From Acidobacteriota bacterium (GTDB lineage: Bacteria; Acidobacteriota; Vicinamibacteria; Vicinamibacterales; UBA2999), in contig JAGNJW010000010.1 in the NCBI GenBank assembly GCA_018000455.1, positions 62,001 through 126,000 on the forward strand: a DNA stretch of 64,000 nt, in the 5' to 3' direction. A program made the translations under genes and the position numbers. Shown one piece after another: positions 40,614-49,992 of this stretch (positions within the stretch are counted from its first letter, which is position 1; every line of letters starts with the position of its first letter). The notes beneath the pieces were generated by a model that was not told the origin of the DNA, searched no databases, and saw nothing but the letters and a program-made list of their open reading frames with translations.

Positions 40614-41787
40614 TTGCGGCAGCCTCGTCGGCCGCCTCGCGGTCTTCGCCCACCGCGTCCCACGGCAGGCGCGTGAAGAGCCGTCGCCCTGCCCATTCCT
40701 GAATCACGACCTGCGGACGCTCCTGCCGCACCGTCGACGGCATCACGTCGTACTCCCACAGGAACACGGCGCGCGAGAAGTGCTCGGCCAGAAACGGCAC
40801 GAGCGCCGAGCCGAACGAGTCGCGGTAGACCAGCGCCCGCGGCAGGGCGGGATCGTCGACCACCGTCACCAGGCGTGCGGTGGCGAAGCCCGGATCGGTA
40901 TGCGCCGGTTCGACGACGCGGGCGACGCGCGGGCGACGCGGCACGAGCGCGAGATCGGTCTCGGTGGTCAGGCGCGTGAGGCCGGCCATCTCGGCCAGAT
41001 CCATGCCCGGGACGTCACGGGGCACGAGGCGGAACGCGGCGTCAGGCTCGGCGACCGGCACGGCGGGCACCTGCGCACGAACGGCCGCGATGATCTGCCG
41101 GTAGGCGGCCGCGGCGCCCGGATCGTTCCAGTGGGTATCGGTGCGGTGATAGGTCCGTCCCTCGGCCTTGGCCTCGACGAGCGTCTGGCGCAAATCGACG
41201 ACCGGCACCGTGGTGCGCGCGCGGAGCATACCGACGAGCTGGTCGGCGCGGGAGACGCGGTCGGCGTCGAGGCGCATCGACAGCGGCAGGAACTCCGGAT
41301 AGATCGTGTGCTTGTCGGGCGCCAGCACGAACACGTAGGCGATGCCCTGCGCCGCCAGCCAGTCGGCCGTGCGCTGCAGCGTCGTGCCCCACTCGTCGAG
41401 TTCGACGGCCGTGAACGGCGTCGCCCGAGTGGCGTCTTCGATGGCGCCGTCGTCGGCGTAGAACCACCAGCCGTCGCGTCCGCGCAACACGGTGGTCAAC
41501 GGCGACACCCCGAACAGCGTGTAGCGCAGCGCCGCCTGCCAGCGGACCAGCCGCGGCCGGAAGGCGAAGCGGGTTGCGAAGTGGCGGGAGAAATCCGCCA
41601 GGCCGGCGACGGGTGCAGCCGCAGCCGGGGCATCGCGCGCCACCTCGGAATCGAGGCCCAGCAGCGTGCCGGCGCCGGGCGCCACGAGCGCCAACGCGAC
41701 GCACACGACGAGCAGCCGCTCGGCCCACGGCGACAAACGCCACTCGGGGGCACGCGGGGCGGCGGAGGGCGGCGACAGGCGCGTCAT
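40585..41787 (-). CDS. AlgJ/AlgX-like SGNH acetylation protein
   Basis: 400 residues from the ATG at 41787, which shares its first base with the MBOAT stop. One N-terminal membrane helix (about residues 22-45) anchors a periplasmic domain with the ALGX/ALGJ catalytic elements: APDKHTIYPEFLP, the Asp-His motif TDTHWND and the serine motif YRDSFGSAL. The family transfers acetyl groups to exported polysaccharide in partnership with an MBOAT such as AlgI, the next gene. In AlgX-type enzymes the DxH and Ser form the triad, and all are visible here. Confidence 0.85.
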   Translation of the reverse strand: MTRLSPPSAAPRAPEWRLSPWAERLLVVCVALALVAPGAGTLLGLDSEVARDAPAAAAPVAGLADFSRHFATRFAFRPRLVRWQAALRYTLFGVSPLTTVLRGRDGWWFYADDGAIEDATRATPFTAVELDEWGTTLQRTADWLAAQGIAYVFVLAPDKHTIYPEFLPLSMRLDADRVSRADQLVGMLRARTTVPVVDLRQTLVEAKAEGRTYHRTDTHWNDPGAAAAYRQIIAAVRAQVPAVPVAEPDAAFRLVPRDVPGMDLAEMAGLTRLTTETDLALVPRRPRVARVVEPAHTDPGFATARLVTVVDDPALPRALVYRDSFGSALVPFLAEHFSRAVFLWEYDVMPSTVRQERPQVVIQEWAGRRLFTRLPWDAVGEDREAADEAAAISSSRAARR

Positions 41788-43301
41788 CAGAACCTGAAGT
41801 AGATGAACGGACTGTAGGTGCCGGCGGCGCTGAGCAGGAGCGAAGCCGAGAGCAGCACGACCAGGGCCGCCACGACGCCCGCCGAGGCAAGCGGATTGAA
41901 CCGGGCGGCGATGACGCCGACGGCGGGGGTGCCAGCAAGCCGCTCGACCAGCGCCGGGGCGAGCGGGCCGGACCCGATGAGACCGGCCGCGAGTGCCAGC
42001 ACGACCTCGGGCGTGAGGTACCACGCGACCGACCACGTCGTCGGCGCTCCCGCCCCACCCCCGGCCATCGCGCCGAGCATGCCGAGCGCGGCGGTGAGGG
42101 AGTCGGCGCGGAAGAGCACCCACGCCACCATCACGACGAGCAGCGTGTAGGCGCGCGCGAGCGATCGCCCGGCGATGGAGGATGCGCGCGACCCGGCCGC
42201 CGACGACGGGGCGAGGCCCCGTACGGTTCTGTGAGCGGCCTGGCCCCGCGCGGCAGAGGCTGCCACCAGACGCTCGGCGACGAGGAAGGCCCCGTGGAAG
42301 AGGCCCCACACGACGAACGTCCAGTTGGCGCCGTGCCAGAGGCCGCACAGCGCGAAGACGGTGACGAGGTTCAGGTAGGTGCGCGCCGGCGTGCCGCGAC
42401 TGCCGCCGAGCGGTACGTAGAGATAGTCGCGGAACCACGTCGAGAGCGAGATGTGCCAGCGGCGCCAGAAGTCCTGCACCGAGGTGGCGGCGTAGGGGTG
42501 GCGGAAGTTCTCGGGGAAGCGGAACCCGAACATCCGTCCAAGGCCGATGGCCATGTCGGAGTAGCCGGAGAAGTCGAAATAGATCTGGATCGTGTAGCAG
42601 ATGACGGCGAGCCAGGCGAGCCCCGCCGTCAGTTCCGCCGTCGGCAGCGCGAAGATCCGATCGGCCGGCCCGGCGACGACGTTGGCAACGAGCATCTTCT
42701 TGGCCAGGCCCAGAATGAAGCGGCGCATGCCTATGGCGATGTCGCCGAGGCCGACCCGGCGTGAGGTGAGCTGTGCCGCGATGTCGTGGTATCGGATGAT
42801 CGGACCGGCAATGAGCTGCGGAAAGAGCAGCAGGTAGAGCGCCGCGGCGATCGGGCCCTTCTGCGCGACGGCCGCCCCACGCGCCACGTCGACCACGTAG
42901 GAGATGGCGTGGAACGTGAAAAATGAGATGCCGATCGGCAGCACGACCGCCGGCACGGCGAACGGCCCCACACCGAGCGCCGCCGCGATCGCGTTCAGGT
43001 TCGCGCCGAGGAAGCTCGTGTACTTGAACACCGCGAGTACGGCGATGTTCGCCGCGACGGTGGCCGTGAGCAGCCGCGCTGCGGCCGGACGCCCGCGGGC
43101 ACGGTCGATGGCCAGCGCCGCCCCGTAGTTGACCGCAATCGACACGAGAATGAGGCCCGTGAAGGCGCCCGCACCCGATGCGTAGAAGACGATGCTCGCC
43201 ACGACGAGCCAGGCGTTCCTGAACGGCGTCCAGGCGACCAGATGCAGGAGCAGCACCACGGGCAGGAAGACGAAGAGGAACGTGGGCTCGGTGAAGAGCA
43301 C
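41787..43301 (-). CDS. MBOAT O-acyltransferase (AlgI/DltB-like)
   Basis: 504 residues from the ATG at 43301, four bases after the sulfatase stop. The protein is strongly hydrophobic with about ten membrane segments. Family signatures are VFKYTSFLGANLN, GISFFTFHAISYVVDV, FPQLIAGPI, YFDFSGYSDMAIGLGRMFGF, HPYAATSVQDFWRRWHISLS and the catalytic histidine in CGLWHGANWTF. AlgI-type proteins carry acyl groups across the inner membrane for glycan O-acetylation. It is translationally coupled to the AlgJ-like gene. Confidence 0.93.
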   Translation of the reverse strand: MLFTEPTFLFVFLPVVLLLHLVAWTPFRNAWLVVASIVFYASGAGAFTGLILVSIAVNYGAALAIDRARGRPAAARLLTATVAANIAVLAVFKYTSFLGANLNAIAAALGVGPFAVPAVVLPIGISFFTFHAISYVVDVARGAAVAQKGPIAAALYLLLFPQLIAGPIIRYHDIAAQLTSRRVGLGDIAIGMRRFILGLAKKMLVANVVAGPADRIFALPTAELTAGLAWLAVICYTIQIYFDFSGYSDMAIGLGRMFGFRFPENFRHPYAATSVQDFWRRWHISLSTWFRDYLYVPLGGSRGTPARTYLNLVTVFALCGLWHGANWTFVVWGLFHGAFLVAERLVAASAARGQAAHRTVRGLAPSSAAGSRASSIAGRSLARAYTLLVVMVAWVLFRADSLTAALGMLGAMAGGGAGAPTTWSVAWYLTPEVVLALAAGLIGSGPLAPALVERLAGTPAVGVIAARFNPLASAGVVAALVVLLSASLLLSAAGTYSPFIYFRF

Positions 43302-43305
43302 GGTG

Positions 43306-44937
43306 TCAACGGCTGCCGAAGGTGTCGAGCAGGCGCGGCAGGGCCTCGTGCAGGCGGGAGGTGAGCGGCAACTCCGGCCGGAGGCCCGGACGGAAGCCGT
43401 GCGCTTCGAGCGCGGCGAGCACGGCCGGCCGCGATGTGATGACGTGCATCGGCACGTGCCAGGGTGCGCCCTCGCCGCTCACGAGGGCCGGCGGCTGATG
43501 ATCGCCGACCAGGATGAGCACGAAATCGCGATCGGCGCGCAGCCGCAGGTAGCCGCCAAACGTCTGGTAGGCGTAGGTCAACGCCCGCACGTAGCCGGGG
43601 CCGAGGTCGAGCCAGTCGGCGGGAATTGCCCACGCCGCATCGAGTTCCGCCCGATCGTGCGAGTCGGGAGTGAGCACGCGCGCCCAGTCGGGCTGGTACG
43701 GAGGGGCCGGCGTGAAAGGCGTATGGGTACTGATGGTTGGAAACACGGCGAAGACGGGCTGGCGACCGCCCGGGGCCAGTTCGAGGGCGTCGAGGCGCGC
43801 CAGGGCGAACTGGTCGGTGATGTCCCACCATCCGAACGACGGCCCCCGATAGGCCAGCGCGTCGGCGTCGTAGACCTTGTCAAAGCCGTAGAAGGCCCCT
43901 TCCCGCCAGCGTCCGCGAATGCCGGGCATGATCGCCACGGTGCGATAGCCGTGCCGCGCGAAGGCCGTCACCATGGTGTCGCGCCGCTGCCCCATGAGAC
44001 GCAGATTGGTGGCGCCGTCGCGCACTTCGGTGCCCGAGAGCAGGCTGATGTGCGCCAGCCACGACTCACCGCCGAAGGTCGGCGAGTCGAGGTAGGTGGA
44101 GACCACCGACCGGCCCGTCGCGCCAATGGCGTCGTCGAGCTGCTGCCGCACCGGCCCGAGTGCCTTGGCGAAGGCCGGACGCTCCCAGCTCACGGCGCCG
44201 TACGACTCGACGAAGAGAAGCAGCACGTCGGCACCCAAAACGCGCTCGAGCGTGGACTCGACGATGGGCGCCGGCCCGAGCGCGCGGACCCCGGCGCCGC
44301 CCATCTCGATGGCGTATTGACGCGCCTGCGCCGCCCACACGACGGTGACGGGGGTGGCGATGCCCGGCCACTGCGGCACCTGGTCCGGATCGACCCGCTG
44401 CACCGCCCCCCACCCGGCCGCGACGAGGGCCAGCGCCACGACCACGCGGCGGATCGTCTGGTCGGCGGTGCCGTCGATGAGCCGCGCGAATGCCCAGCGC
44501 AGCGGCAGGTAGAGCAGGGTCGGCACCAGGACGAGGCCGGCAAGGGCGGCCACCAGCACCCGCGGGGTGGCCACCGCCGCCAGCATCGCCCCCACCGCCG
44601 GCAGATGCGGCATGTCCCAGTAGAGGTTGATGGGACGCCCCCACAGCGACCGGGCGGTCACATCGGCATAGCGTCCGATCGTCAGCGCCACCCAGAGCGC
44701 CGCCAGCGCCCGCGCCACGCCGGTTGTTCTCGGCCGCACCCAGGGCTCCAGCAGCGCGAGCAGGACGGCGGTCGCGAGCACTTCGAGCGAGAGATCGCCG
44801 CTCAGCCGGACGAACGGCGTCGGCCAGATGTTGACGATGGTGAGCGACGCGTTGAGCAGCGCCAGGGCGAGCGCGACGAGGGCCCATCTGGCCACGGGTG
44901 GGAAGGTCGGCACGGTCGAGGACGCGGCGCCGGCCAC
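43306..44937 (-). CDS. Membrane sulfatase / LtaS-like phosphotransferase
   Basis: 543 residues from the GTG at 44937. About four or five membrane helices (residues 15-195) precede an extracytoplasmic alkaline-phosphatase-superfamily domain. Metal motifs are LLLFVESYG, DSPTFGGESWLAH (nucleophile Ser/Thr region), STHTPF and LVGDHQPP. Relatives hydrolyse or transfer phosphoglycerol, phosphoethanolamine or sulfate groups. As the first gene of a three-gene unit with AlgI- and AlgJ-like proteins, it probably adds or removes a charged group on the same glycan. Confidence 0.82.
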   Translation of the reverse strand: MAGAASSTVPTFPPVARWALVALALALLNASLTIVNIWPTPFVRLSGDLSLEVLATAVLLALLEPWVRPRTTGVARALAALWVALTIGRYADVTARSLWGRPINLYWDMPHLPAVGAMLAAVATPRVLVAALAGLVLVPTLLYLPLRWAFARLIDGTADQTIRRVVVALALVAAGWGAVQRVDPDQVPQWPGIATPVTVVWAAQARQYAIEMGGAGVRALGPAPIVESTLERVLGADVLLLFVESYGAVSWERPAFAKALGPVRQQLDDAIGATGRSVVSTYLDSPTFGGESWLAHISLLSGTEVRDGATNLRLMGQRRDTMVTAFARHGYRTVAIMPGIRGRWREGAFYGFDKVYDADALAYRGPSFGWWDITDQFALARLDALELAPGGRQPVFAVFPTISTHTPFTPAPPYQPDWARVLTPDSHDRAELDAAWAIPADWLDLGPGYVRALTYAYQTFGGYLRLRADRDFVLILVGDHQPPALVSGEGAPWHVPMHVITSRPAVLAALEAHGFRPGLRPELPLTSRLHEALPRLLDTFGSR

Positions 44938-45100
44938 TGCTCAGCCCGGCACCACGTCTCAGGATACTGGCAATCGCTCGCCGACGGCGCATGGGGAGCG
45001 CCGGGCGGGGCGCTCGTCACCGAACAGACACCGGCTGGCCCGGCGAGAAGGAGCGAACCGAGGCCCGGGCCACGGCGCCGCCGCGGCCCGAGGCTCCATA

Positions 45101-47464
45101 TCAGAACCGATACAGCAGGCGTGCGAACACACGGCTGCCTTCATAGGGGCGATTGCCGTAGCCCGTCATCAGCCCGCCCAGCCAGTCGATACGCGGCAGG
45201 CCGGTCGCGGTGGTGAAGCCCTGCGGACCATTCGAATCGATGGTGGCAAAATCGGTGACGTCGAGCTTGTCGAACCAGTAGCCGATGCCGACGCCGACTT
45301 TGGGCGTGAAGAAGTACTTCACGTCGGCCGTGAAGCGGTTCCACTGGTTGACCACGTTGGGCAGCACGATGAAGCTGTTTGCGGTCTGCAGCGCCGCGAT
45401 GCGCGGACCGCCGTAGTCGAAGGCGTTGTCCGAGTCGTTGCGCTCGTAGCTGAGGTGCACGTCGGCCTTGGCGTTGGCCACGCCCGTGAAATCGAGATAG
45501 GCCATGAAGGTCTTGACGACTTCGTTGTTGTCGAGCGTCCAGTCCCTGGCCGGATCCGTCCAGCTCGGGTCGGGCGGCGGGTTGGCGTTGCGCGACTTCT
45601 GCAACGCATCGAACGTGTCGTAACCGTAGCTGGCGCCGAAGTGCACCAAGTCGTTCGGGTTGATGTCGACACCCGCCACGACGGCGTTCATGTCCTGGCT
45701 CAGCAGGCCGAACTGATCGCGGCCGATCGGGATCGAGTTGTCGGCCAGGAACGTGTCGCGGGTGGTCGCCAGTTGCAGGAACACTCCCACCGCACTCACG
45801 GGATTGGCACTGAAGACCAGCGCGGCGCGCGTGCGATCGCGGTCGGCCTCGTCGAAGTAGCGAAGCCCGGGCTGCGTGCCAGCGGGCCCCGTCTCGTAGT
45901 CGACGCCGCTCAGGATGTAGCCATCGCCGCGGCGGCGGGAGCTGTCGAGGGTCGCCCGCACCGTGATCTTCTGGTAGAGGTTGGCGTCGTAGGCCAGGCG
46001 CAGCACATGGTCGGAGACCTGGCTGAACCCGCGGCCTTCACGGTCGAACATCTCGTTGGCGTAGCCGACACGGAACGACCCGAACTCATGCAGGCCGAAC
46101 GTGGCATTGGCGTCGAAGTTCTTCCGCACGATCTGGAAGTACTCCGAGAAGCCCTCGACGTGGTTGGTGGCCGGATCGTCGGTGAACTCCTCCGGCACGG
46201 CGTCGAAGCGCACGTACTCGCTGCCGTCGAAGTGCGGCGTGTTGTTGTCGTGCTTGTTGTAGCGGTAGCGCGCCTGCAACGTCAGGTAGCGGGTGGGCCG
46301 GCTGCTGGCATTGACCAGGGCGTTCAGGCCGTTGACTTCGGCCTGCGCGGAGGCGCGCGGCAGCGCCCGTAGACCAGGGAACGCGGCCAGCACGGTCGGG
46401 TTGTTGATGGAGCTGTTCAGCGACCACGGCAGCAGCGACTCGTTCTGCCGCATGTAGGTGAGCTGGACGTTACCGTTGACCGTGGTCTTCGGCAGCGCTT
46501 TGTACATCCCCGTGAGGCCGAACGAGTTGAGCGAGTTGCTCGGCCACAGCGCGCTCTGCCCCAACGCCGAACCGAGGCCGTTGCTGTAGCCGCTGGCGTT
46601 GTAGGGGAAGGTGTCGGTAGCTCGAATCGGGTTGTCCCAGGTCAGCGTCTGGATGGCATTGTTGAAGAAGCTGCCCCAATAGTCGACCCGCACCATGCCC
46701 TTCTTGTTGACCCACTCGGTGCCGACTCTGACCTCGTTGTTCCGCTGATCGATCGGGGCGGCCAACTGGTTCGAGTTGTTGAACGAGTAGGAGGCGTTCC
46801 AGGGCATCGATCCCGTGCGGCCGGTCGACTGGAAGCCAACGTTCACGTCGAACGCCGGGGTGGCGAAGTAGCCCACCCTGAGGTCGACGATCTCGCGCTT
46901 TACGGAGATGTCGTCGAAGTGGAGAGCGGTGTTGTAGATCGAGCGGTTGCCAATCGCTGCGGCGGAGGTGCTGGCGTTGCAGCTGGCTGGCCCGGAGCCG
47001 GGCGCACACGGCACGCCCACAGCCCTACCATCCTGCACCGCTCGGCGCAGCGCCGGGTCGATAGTGAACCGTCCCTGGCCCTCGTTGGTCCAGATGAGCG
47101 GCGCGTCGTAGAGGTAGTTCAGCGGAACGGAAGTGAATTCGCCGCGAAAGGACAGCTTGCCGTTGGTGAAGTCGGCGCCGTAGCGCTGGTCGCGGTAGCC
47201 GGCGTTGAAGGCCTCGGCACCGAACCGGTAGCTCTCGGTGTGCTTCTTCATCTCGAAGAGCGAGGTGGCACCAGGGCGCAGGTCGCGGTAGCGCTCGAAG
47301 CGCGCTTCATCGCCCGTGACGTCGCCACCGCGGTAACCGACGTCGAGCAGCCCCGTTGAGGGCACGGTAGCGGGTTCGGGCTTGGTCGGCGCCGACTGCG
47401 CCCGAGCCATGGAGGCGGAGGCGAGCAGCAGCGCCGCAATCGTGGTGACAAGTCTGGTGCGCAT
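45101..47464 (-). CDS. MtrB/PioB-family outer-membrane porin for electron transfer
   Basis: 787 residues. The ATG at 47464 has GGGAGG six bases upstream, and the product has a signal peptide ending at ARAQ. The body is one long beta-barrel with repeated YDTFD, RATLDSSRRRGDGY and DLTGVANAKADVHLSYER-type strands (the last as FTGVANAKADVHLSYER) and a C-terminal aromatic residue (RLLYRF). These are features of MtrB/PioB/DmsF porins, which surround a decaheme cytochrome and carry electrons across the outer membrane. The N-terminal CxxC of Shewanella MtrB is absent. Fourteen bases separate it from the decaheme cytochrome gene upstream. Confidence 0.88.
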   Translation of the reverse strand: MRTRLVTTIAALLLASASMARAQSAPTKPEPATVPSTGLLDVGYRGGDVTGDEARFERYRDLRPGATSLFEMKKHTESYRFGAEAFNAGYRDQRYGADFTNGKLSFRGEFTSVPLNYLYDAPLIWTNEGQGRFTIDPALRRAVQDGRAVGVPCAPGSGPASCNASTSAAAIGNRSIYNTALHFDDISVKREIVDLRVGYFATPAFDVNVGFQSTGRTGSMPWNASYSFNNSNQLAAPIDQRNNEVRVGTEWVNKKGMVRVDYWGSFFNNAIQTLTWDNPIRATDTFPYNASGYSNGLGSALGQSALWPSNSLNSFGLTGMYKALPKTTVNGNVQLTYMRQNESLLPWSLNSSINNPTVLAAFPGLRALPRASAQAEVNGLNALVNASSRPTRYLTLQARYRYNKHDNNTPHFDGSEYVRFDAVPEEFTDDPATNHVEGFSEYFQIVRKNFDANATFGLHEFGSFRVGYANEMFDREGRGFSQVSDHVLRLAYDANLYQKITVRATLDSSRRRGDGYILSGVDYETGPAGTQPGLRYFDEADRDRTRAALVFSANPVSAVGVFLQLATTRDTFLADNSIPIGRDQFGLLSQDMNAVVAGVDINPNDLVHFGASYGYDTFDALQKSRNANPPPDPSWTDPARDWTLDNNEVVKTFMAYLDFTGVANAKADVHLSYERNDSDNAFDYGGPRIAALQTANSFIVLPNVVNQWNRFTADVKYFFTPKVGVGIGYWFDKLDVTDFATIDSNGPQGFTTATGLPRIDWLGGLMTGYGNRPYEGSRVFARLLYRF

Positions 47465-47478
47465 CACATGCCTCCCAA

Positions 47479-48468
47479 TCAGCGCAGGAAGAACTTGCCG
47501 TTCGGGTGATTCGAACCGTGCACCTGCTGATGGCAGCTGGCGCAGGACTTCCCGAAGATCTTGTTGGCGTTCTGCGAGTTCTGCAGGGTGGAGCCCTCGT
47601 AAACGGTAGGAGGATGCCGCGAGGTCACGTGACACCGCTGGCAGAGGAACGGCATCTTGGCCGCCAGCATGCCGTCGTTGTTGCTGCCGTGCGAGTCGTG
47701 GCAGGTCGTGCAGCTGTCGACCACCGGTGCGTGCTCCCACAGGAACGGGCCCCGCTTCTCGGTGTGGCAGCTCGTGCAGCTCTGATCCACGGTCGTGCCG
47801 ACGCGCAGGAGCTTGACGTTCACCGAGCCGTGGACGTTGTGGCACGACGAGCACGTCATCGTGCCTTCGCGCACGGGCATGTGATTGAAGCGCTGCTGCT
47901 TGTTGGTGACCGACTGGTGGCAGGTGGCACAGGTGAGCTGCTGCGTCGTGGCGCGCATCAGGGCCGGGCCCTCGGCGGCGTGCACGCTGTGGCAGTCGGC
48001 GCACTTCAGGTTGCGGTTCTCGTGCTGGCTGCCGCTCCAGAGGGCGTGGTCGCCGCGGTTGTGACAGCTGAGGCACTGCTGATTGGCCGTGGCAGCATCG
48101 ACCGTGGCGAACTGCACCGGCTTGACTGTCTCCGGATCGCTCGCGTGCGCCTCGCCAGGTCCGTGACACGACTCGCAGCCCTGCTGGGCCATCGGCGTGC
48201 GCGAATTCGCCGCGAAGCCGTGCTTGGTGGGGGCGACGTTGGCGTCGTAGCCCGTGTGACAGCCCACACAGGTCTCGGCCCCGACATAGCCCGAGGCCGG
48301 CGCCTGCTGCGCCGCGGCCGAGGCCGAGGCCGCCGTGGACGCGGCAGCCGAAAGGGTCGGCGCGACAACAGCCGCACCGGCGGATGGTTCAGACAGCGCC
48401 TTCATGCCGACGCTGGCCATCATCGTTAGGGTGGCCACCGCGACCGCCCAGTTGCCAACACGTCTCAT
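47479..48468 (-). CDS. Decaheme c-type cytochrome, MtrA/DmsE type
   Basis: 329 residues from the ATG at 48468. A signal sequence and Ala-rich spacer cover residues 1-62. Ten CxxCH motifs follow, with Cys at 67, 98, 132, 156, 180, 206, 231, 253, 276 and 309. Length and heme count match MtrA/DmsE/PioA, the periplasmic cytochromes that insert into an MtrB porin. It is transcribed just before the porin gene, so both are made together. It should move electrons between the periplasm and an external donor or acceptor; direction cannot be told. Confidence 0.95.
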   Translation of the reverse strand: MRRVGNWAVAVATLTMMASVGMKALSEPSAGAAVVAPTLSAAASTAASASAAAQQAPASGYVGAETCVGCHTGYDANVAPTKHGFAANSRTPMAQQGCESCHGPGEAHASDPETVKPVQFATVDAATANQQCLSCHNRGDHALWSGSQHENRNLKCADCHSVHAAEGPALMRATTQQLTCATCHQSVTNKQQRFNHMPVREGTMTCSSCHNVHGSVNVKLLRVGTTVDQSCTSCHTEKRGPFLWEHAPVVDSCTTCHDSHGSNNDGMLAAKMPFLCQRCHVTSRHPPTVYEGSTLQNSQNANKIFGKSCASCHQQVHGSNHPNGKFFLR

Positions 48469-48781
48469 GGTCCGCTCCTAGCCCTGCGGGCGTCCGGTCG
48501 AGCCAAGTTGACGCCGCATCCAACCGGCCGGGCTGCAATCGGGATGCCGCCAGGGTCGAGGCGTCTGGCGGCGAGCGGGCGCCTGGAACACCAGAAGGCG
48601 GGGAAACCGGTGCGGGAAATTCCCGGACCTCCGGGGGGAATGCCCGGGCGTGGACGCACTGGCTGGGACGACGCCAGCGGCCGGCCGCCGTCTCAACGGC
48701 AGGGAGACGGCGTGGGCGACGAGGGCTCGACGCGCGAGCCGCGGTGGAACGCGGCTCGCGGAGTCGAGTGCCAACGGCTGC
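48469..48781. other. Intergenic region with a hairpin and the cytochrome leader
   Basis: 313 bases between the NHL gene stop and the cytochrome start, both on the minus strand. The NHL-proximal end holds the hairpin at 48726-48768. The rest is very GC-rich; it should contain the cytochrome promoter, but no -10/-35 pair was recognisable. GGAG lies just before the cytochrome ATG (minus strand, near 48477). Confidence 0.5.
48726..48768 (-). terminator. Hairpin after the NHL-protein gene
   Basis: CTCGAC and GCGAGCCGCG on one side pair with CGCGGCTCGC and GTCGAG on the other, with a small internal loop and a six-base apical loop. It begins 13 bases after the stop of the 48782 gene. It lacks a U-run, but the 16 bp of mainly GC pairs suggest termination or 3' stabilisation. 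Confidence 0.5.
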
Positions 48782-49927
48782 CTAGCGCTTGAGACGCGGG
48801 ATGAACTTGGTGAGCCCCTGGATGGGGCCCACCTCGCCGGCGTAGACGTTGCCCTGGCGGTCGACGGTGACGCCCTCGCCCATCGACCCGTAGCCGCCCA
48901 TGCCCGAGGCCTGCTTCGACACGTGCTCGGGCACGAAATACCACACCTCGCCGGTACGCGCGCTGCCAACGCGCAGCCCCTTGCGCCAGCCCGGGTTGTA
49001 GTTATCGTCCGACTCCGAATCGATCGCGTAGAGCGTGTCGTCGGCCGCGATGTGCAGCCCGCTGATACGGCTGAACTGATACCAGGTGTCGAGGTGCTTG
49101 CCCTCTTGATCGAAGATCTGAATCCGGCGGTTGCCGCGGTCGGCCACGAACAGGCGGCCCTTCGAGTCGAAGGCCAACGCGTGGGCCCCACGGAACTGTC
49201 CCGGGCCGTAGCCGTAGGTGCCGAAGCTCTTGACGAACTTGCCGTCGGCCGTGAACTTCGAGATGCGGCCGATGCCGGTGGTGGCGTTCTCGTCGAGATA
49301 CTGGTCGTTGTGCGCCTCGGCCACGAAGATGCTGCCGTCGGCGGCAATGGCCACGTCGTTCGGCTCGGTGAACGCCTGTGGCGGATTGCCGGGCGTGCCG
49401 GGCGTGCCGAGTGTGAGCAGGAGCTTGCCCTGCGGGCTGAACTTCAGCACGGCGTGGCCCTTCCCCGCCGCGTTCGGGAACTTCGTCAGTTCCGCGGGCG
49501 TGGCCGAACGCGCATCGACGACCCACACGTTGCCCTGTTTGTCGACGTCGATGCCGTGGGGCCACATGATGAGACCGGCGCCGAAGCTCGCGACGACCTT
49601 CCCAGAGGCATCGAGCTTCACGATCGGATTGACGTCCGATCCGGCACACGAGTTCGTGCCGCAGCGGTCGCCGGCCCAGATGGACGTGCCATCGATGTCG
49701 ACGGCGACGGCGCTCACCGAGCCCCACTTGCGCCCATCGGGCAGCGTGCCGAAGTTGCGCACCGTCTCGTAGGGGTTGGGCAGGTTATTGACGGGGGTGA
49801 CCTTGGCGTGCTCGGGCGGCGCCGAGGCACCGCGGGGTGCGGCCTGCTGGGCGGCGACGTGTACGGCGCCGGCGGTGAGCGCGGCGGCGCACAGCGAGAG
49901 AACGAACCTGACGGCGGGCTGCGGCAT
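48782..49927 (-). CDS. Exported NHL-repeat beta-propeller protein
   Basis: 381 residues from the ATG at 49927, giving a signal peptide that ends near VAAQ (ATG 49951 is an alternative). Five to six NHL-type blades are visible: MWPHGIDVDKQGNVWVVDAR, PNDVAIAADGSIFVAEAHND, RGAHALAFDSKGRLFVADRG-NRRIQIFDQEG, ISGLHIAADDTLYAIDSE, and MGEGVTVDRQGNVYAGEVG. A Cys pair (RCGTNSCAGSD) occurs in the first blade. The family includes peptidylglycine alpha-amidating-lyase-like propellers and many proteins of unknown role. Position between the electron conduit and a DUF2490 gene suggests a periplasmic or surface role, but this is not proven. Confidence 0.8.
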   Translation of the reverse strand: MPQPAVRFVLSLCAAALTAGAVHVAAQQAAPRGASAPPEHAKVTPVNNLPNPYETVRNFGTLPDGRKWGSVSAVAVDIDGTSIWAGDRCGTNSCAGSDVNPIVKLDASGKVVASFGAGLIMWPHGIDVDKQGNVWVVDARSATPAELTKFPNAAGKGHAVLKFSPQGKLLLTLGTPGTPGNPPQAFTEPNDVAIAADGSIFVAEAHNDQYLDENATTGIGRISKFTADGKFVKSFGTYGYGPGQFRGAHALAFDSKGRLFVADRGNRRIQIFDQEGKHLDTWYQFSRISGLHIAADDTLYAIDSESDDNYNPGWRKGLRVGSARTGEVWYFVPEHVSKQASGMGGYGSMGEGVTVDRQGNVYAGEVGPIQGLTKFIPRLKR

Positions 49928-49992
49928 CGATGGGAATCTCCTCGGGGACATTGTTTCGACTTCGGGGGCCATGATCAACTCGGGGCACGGAT

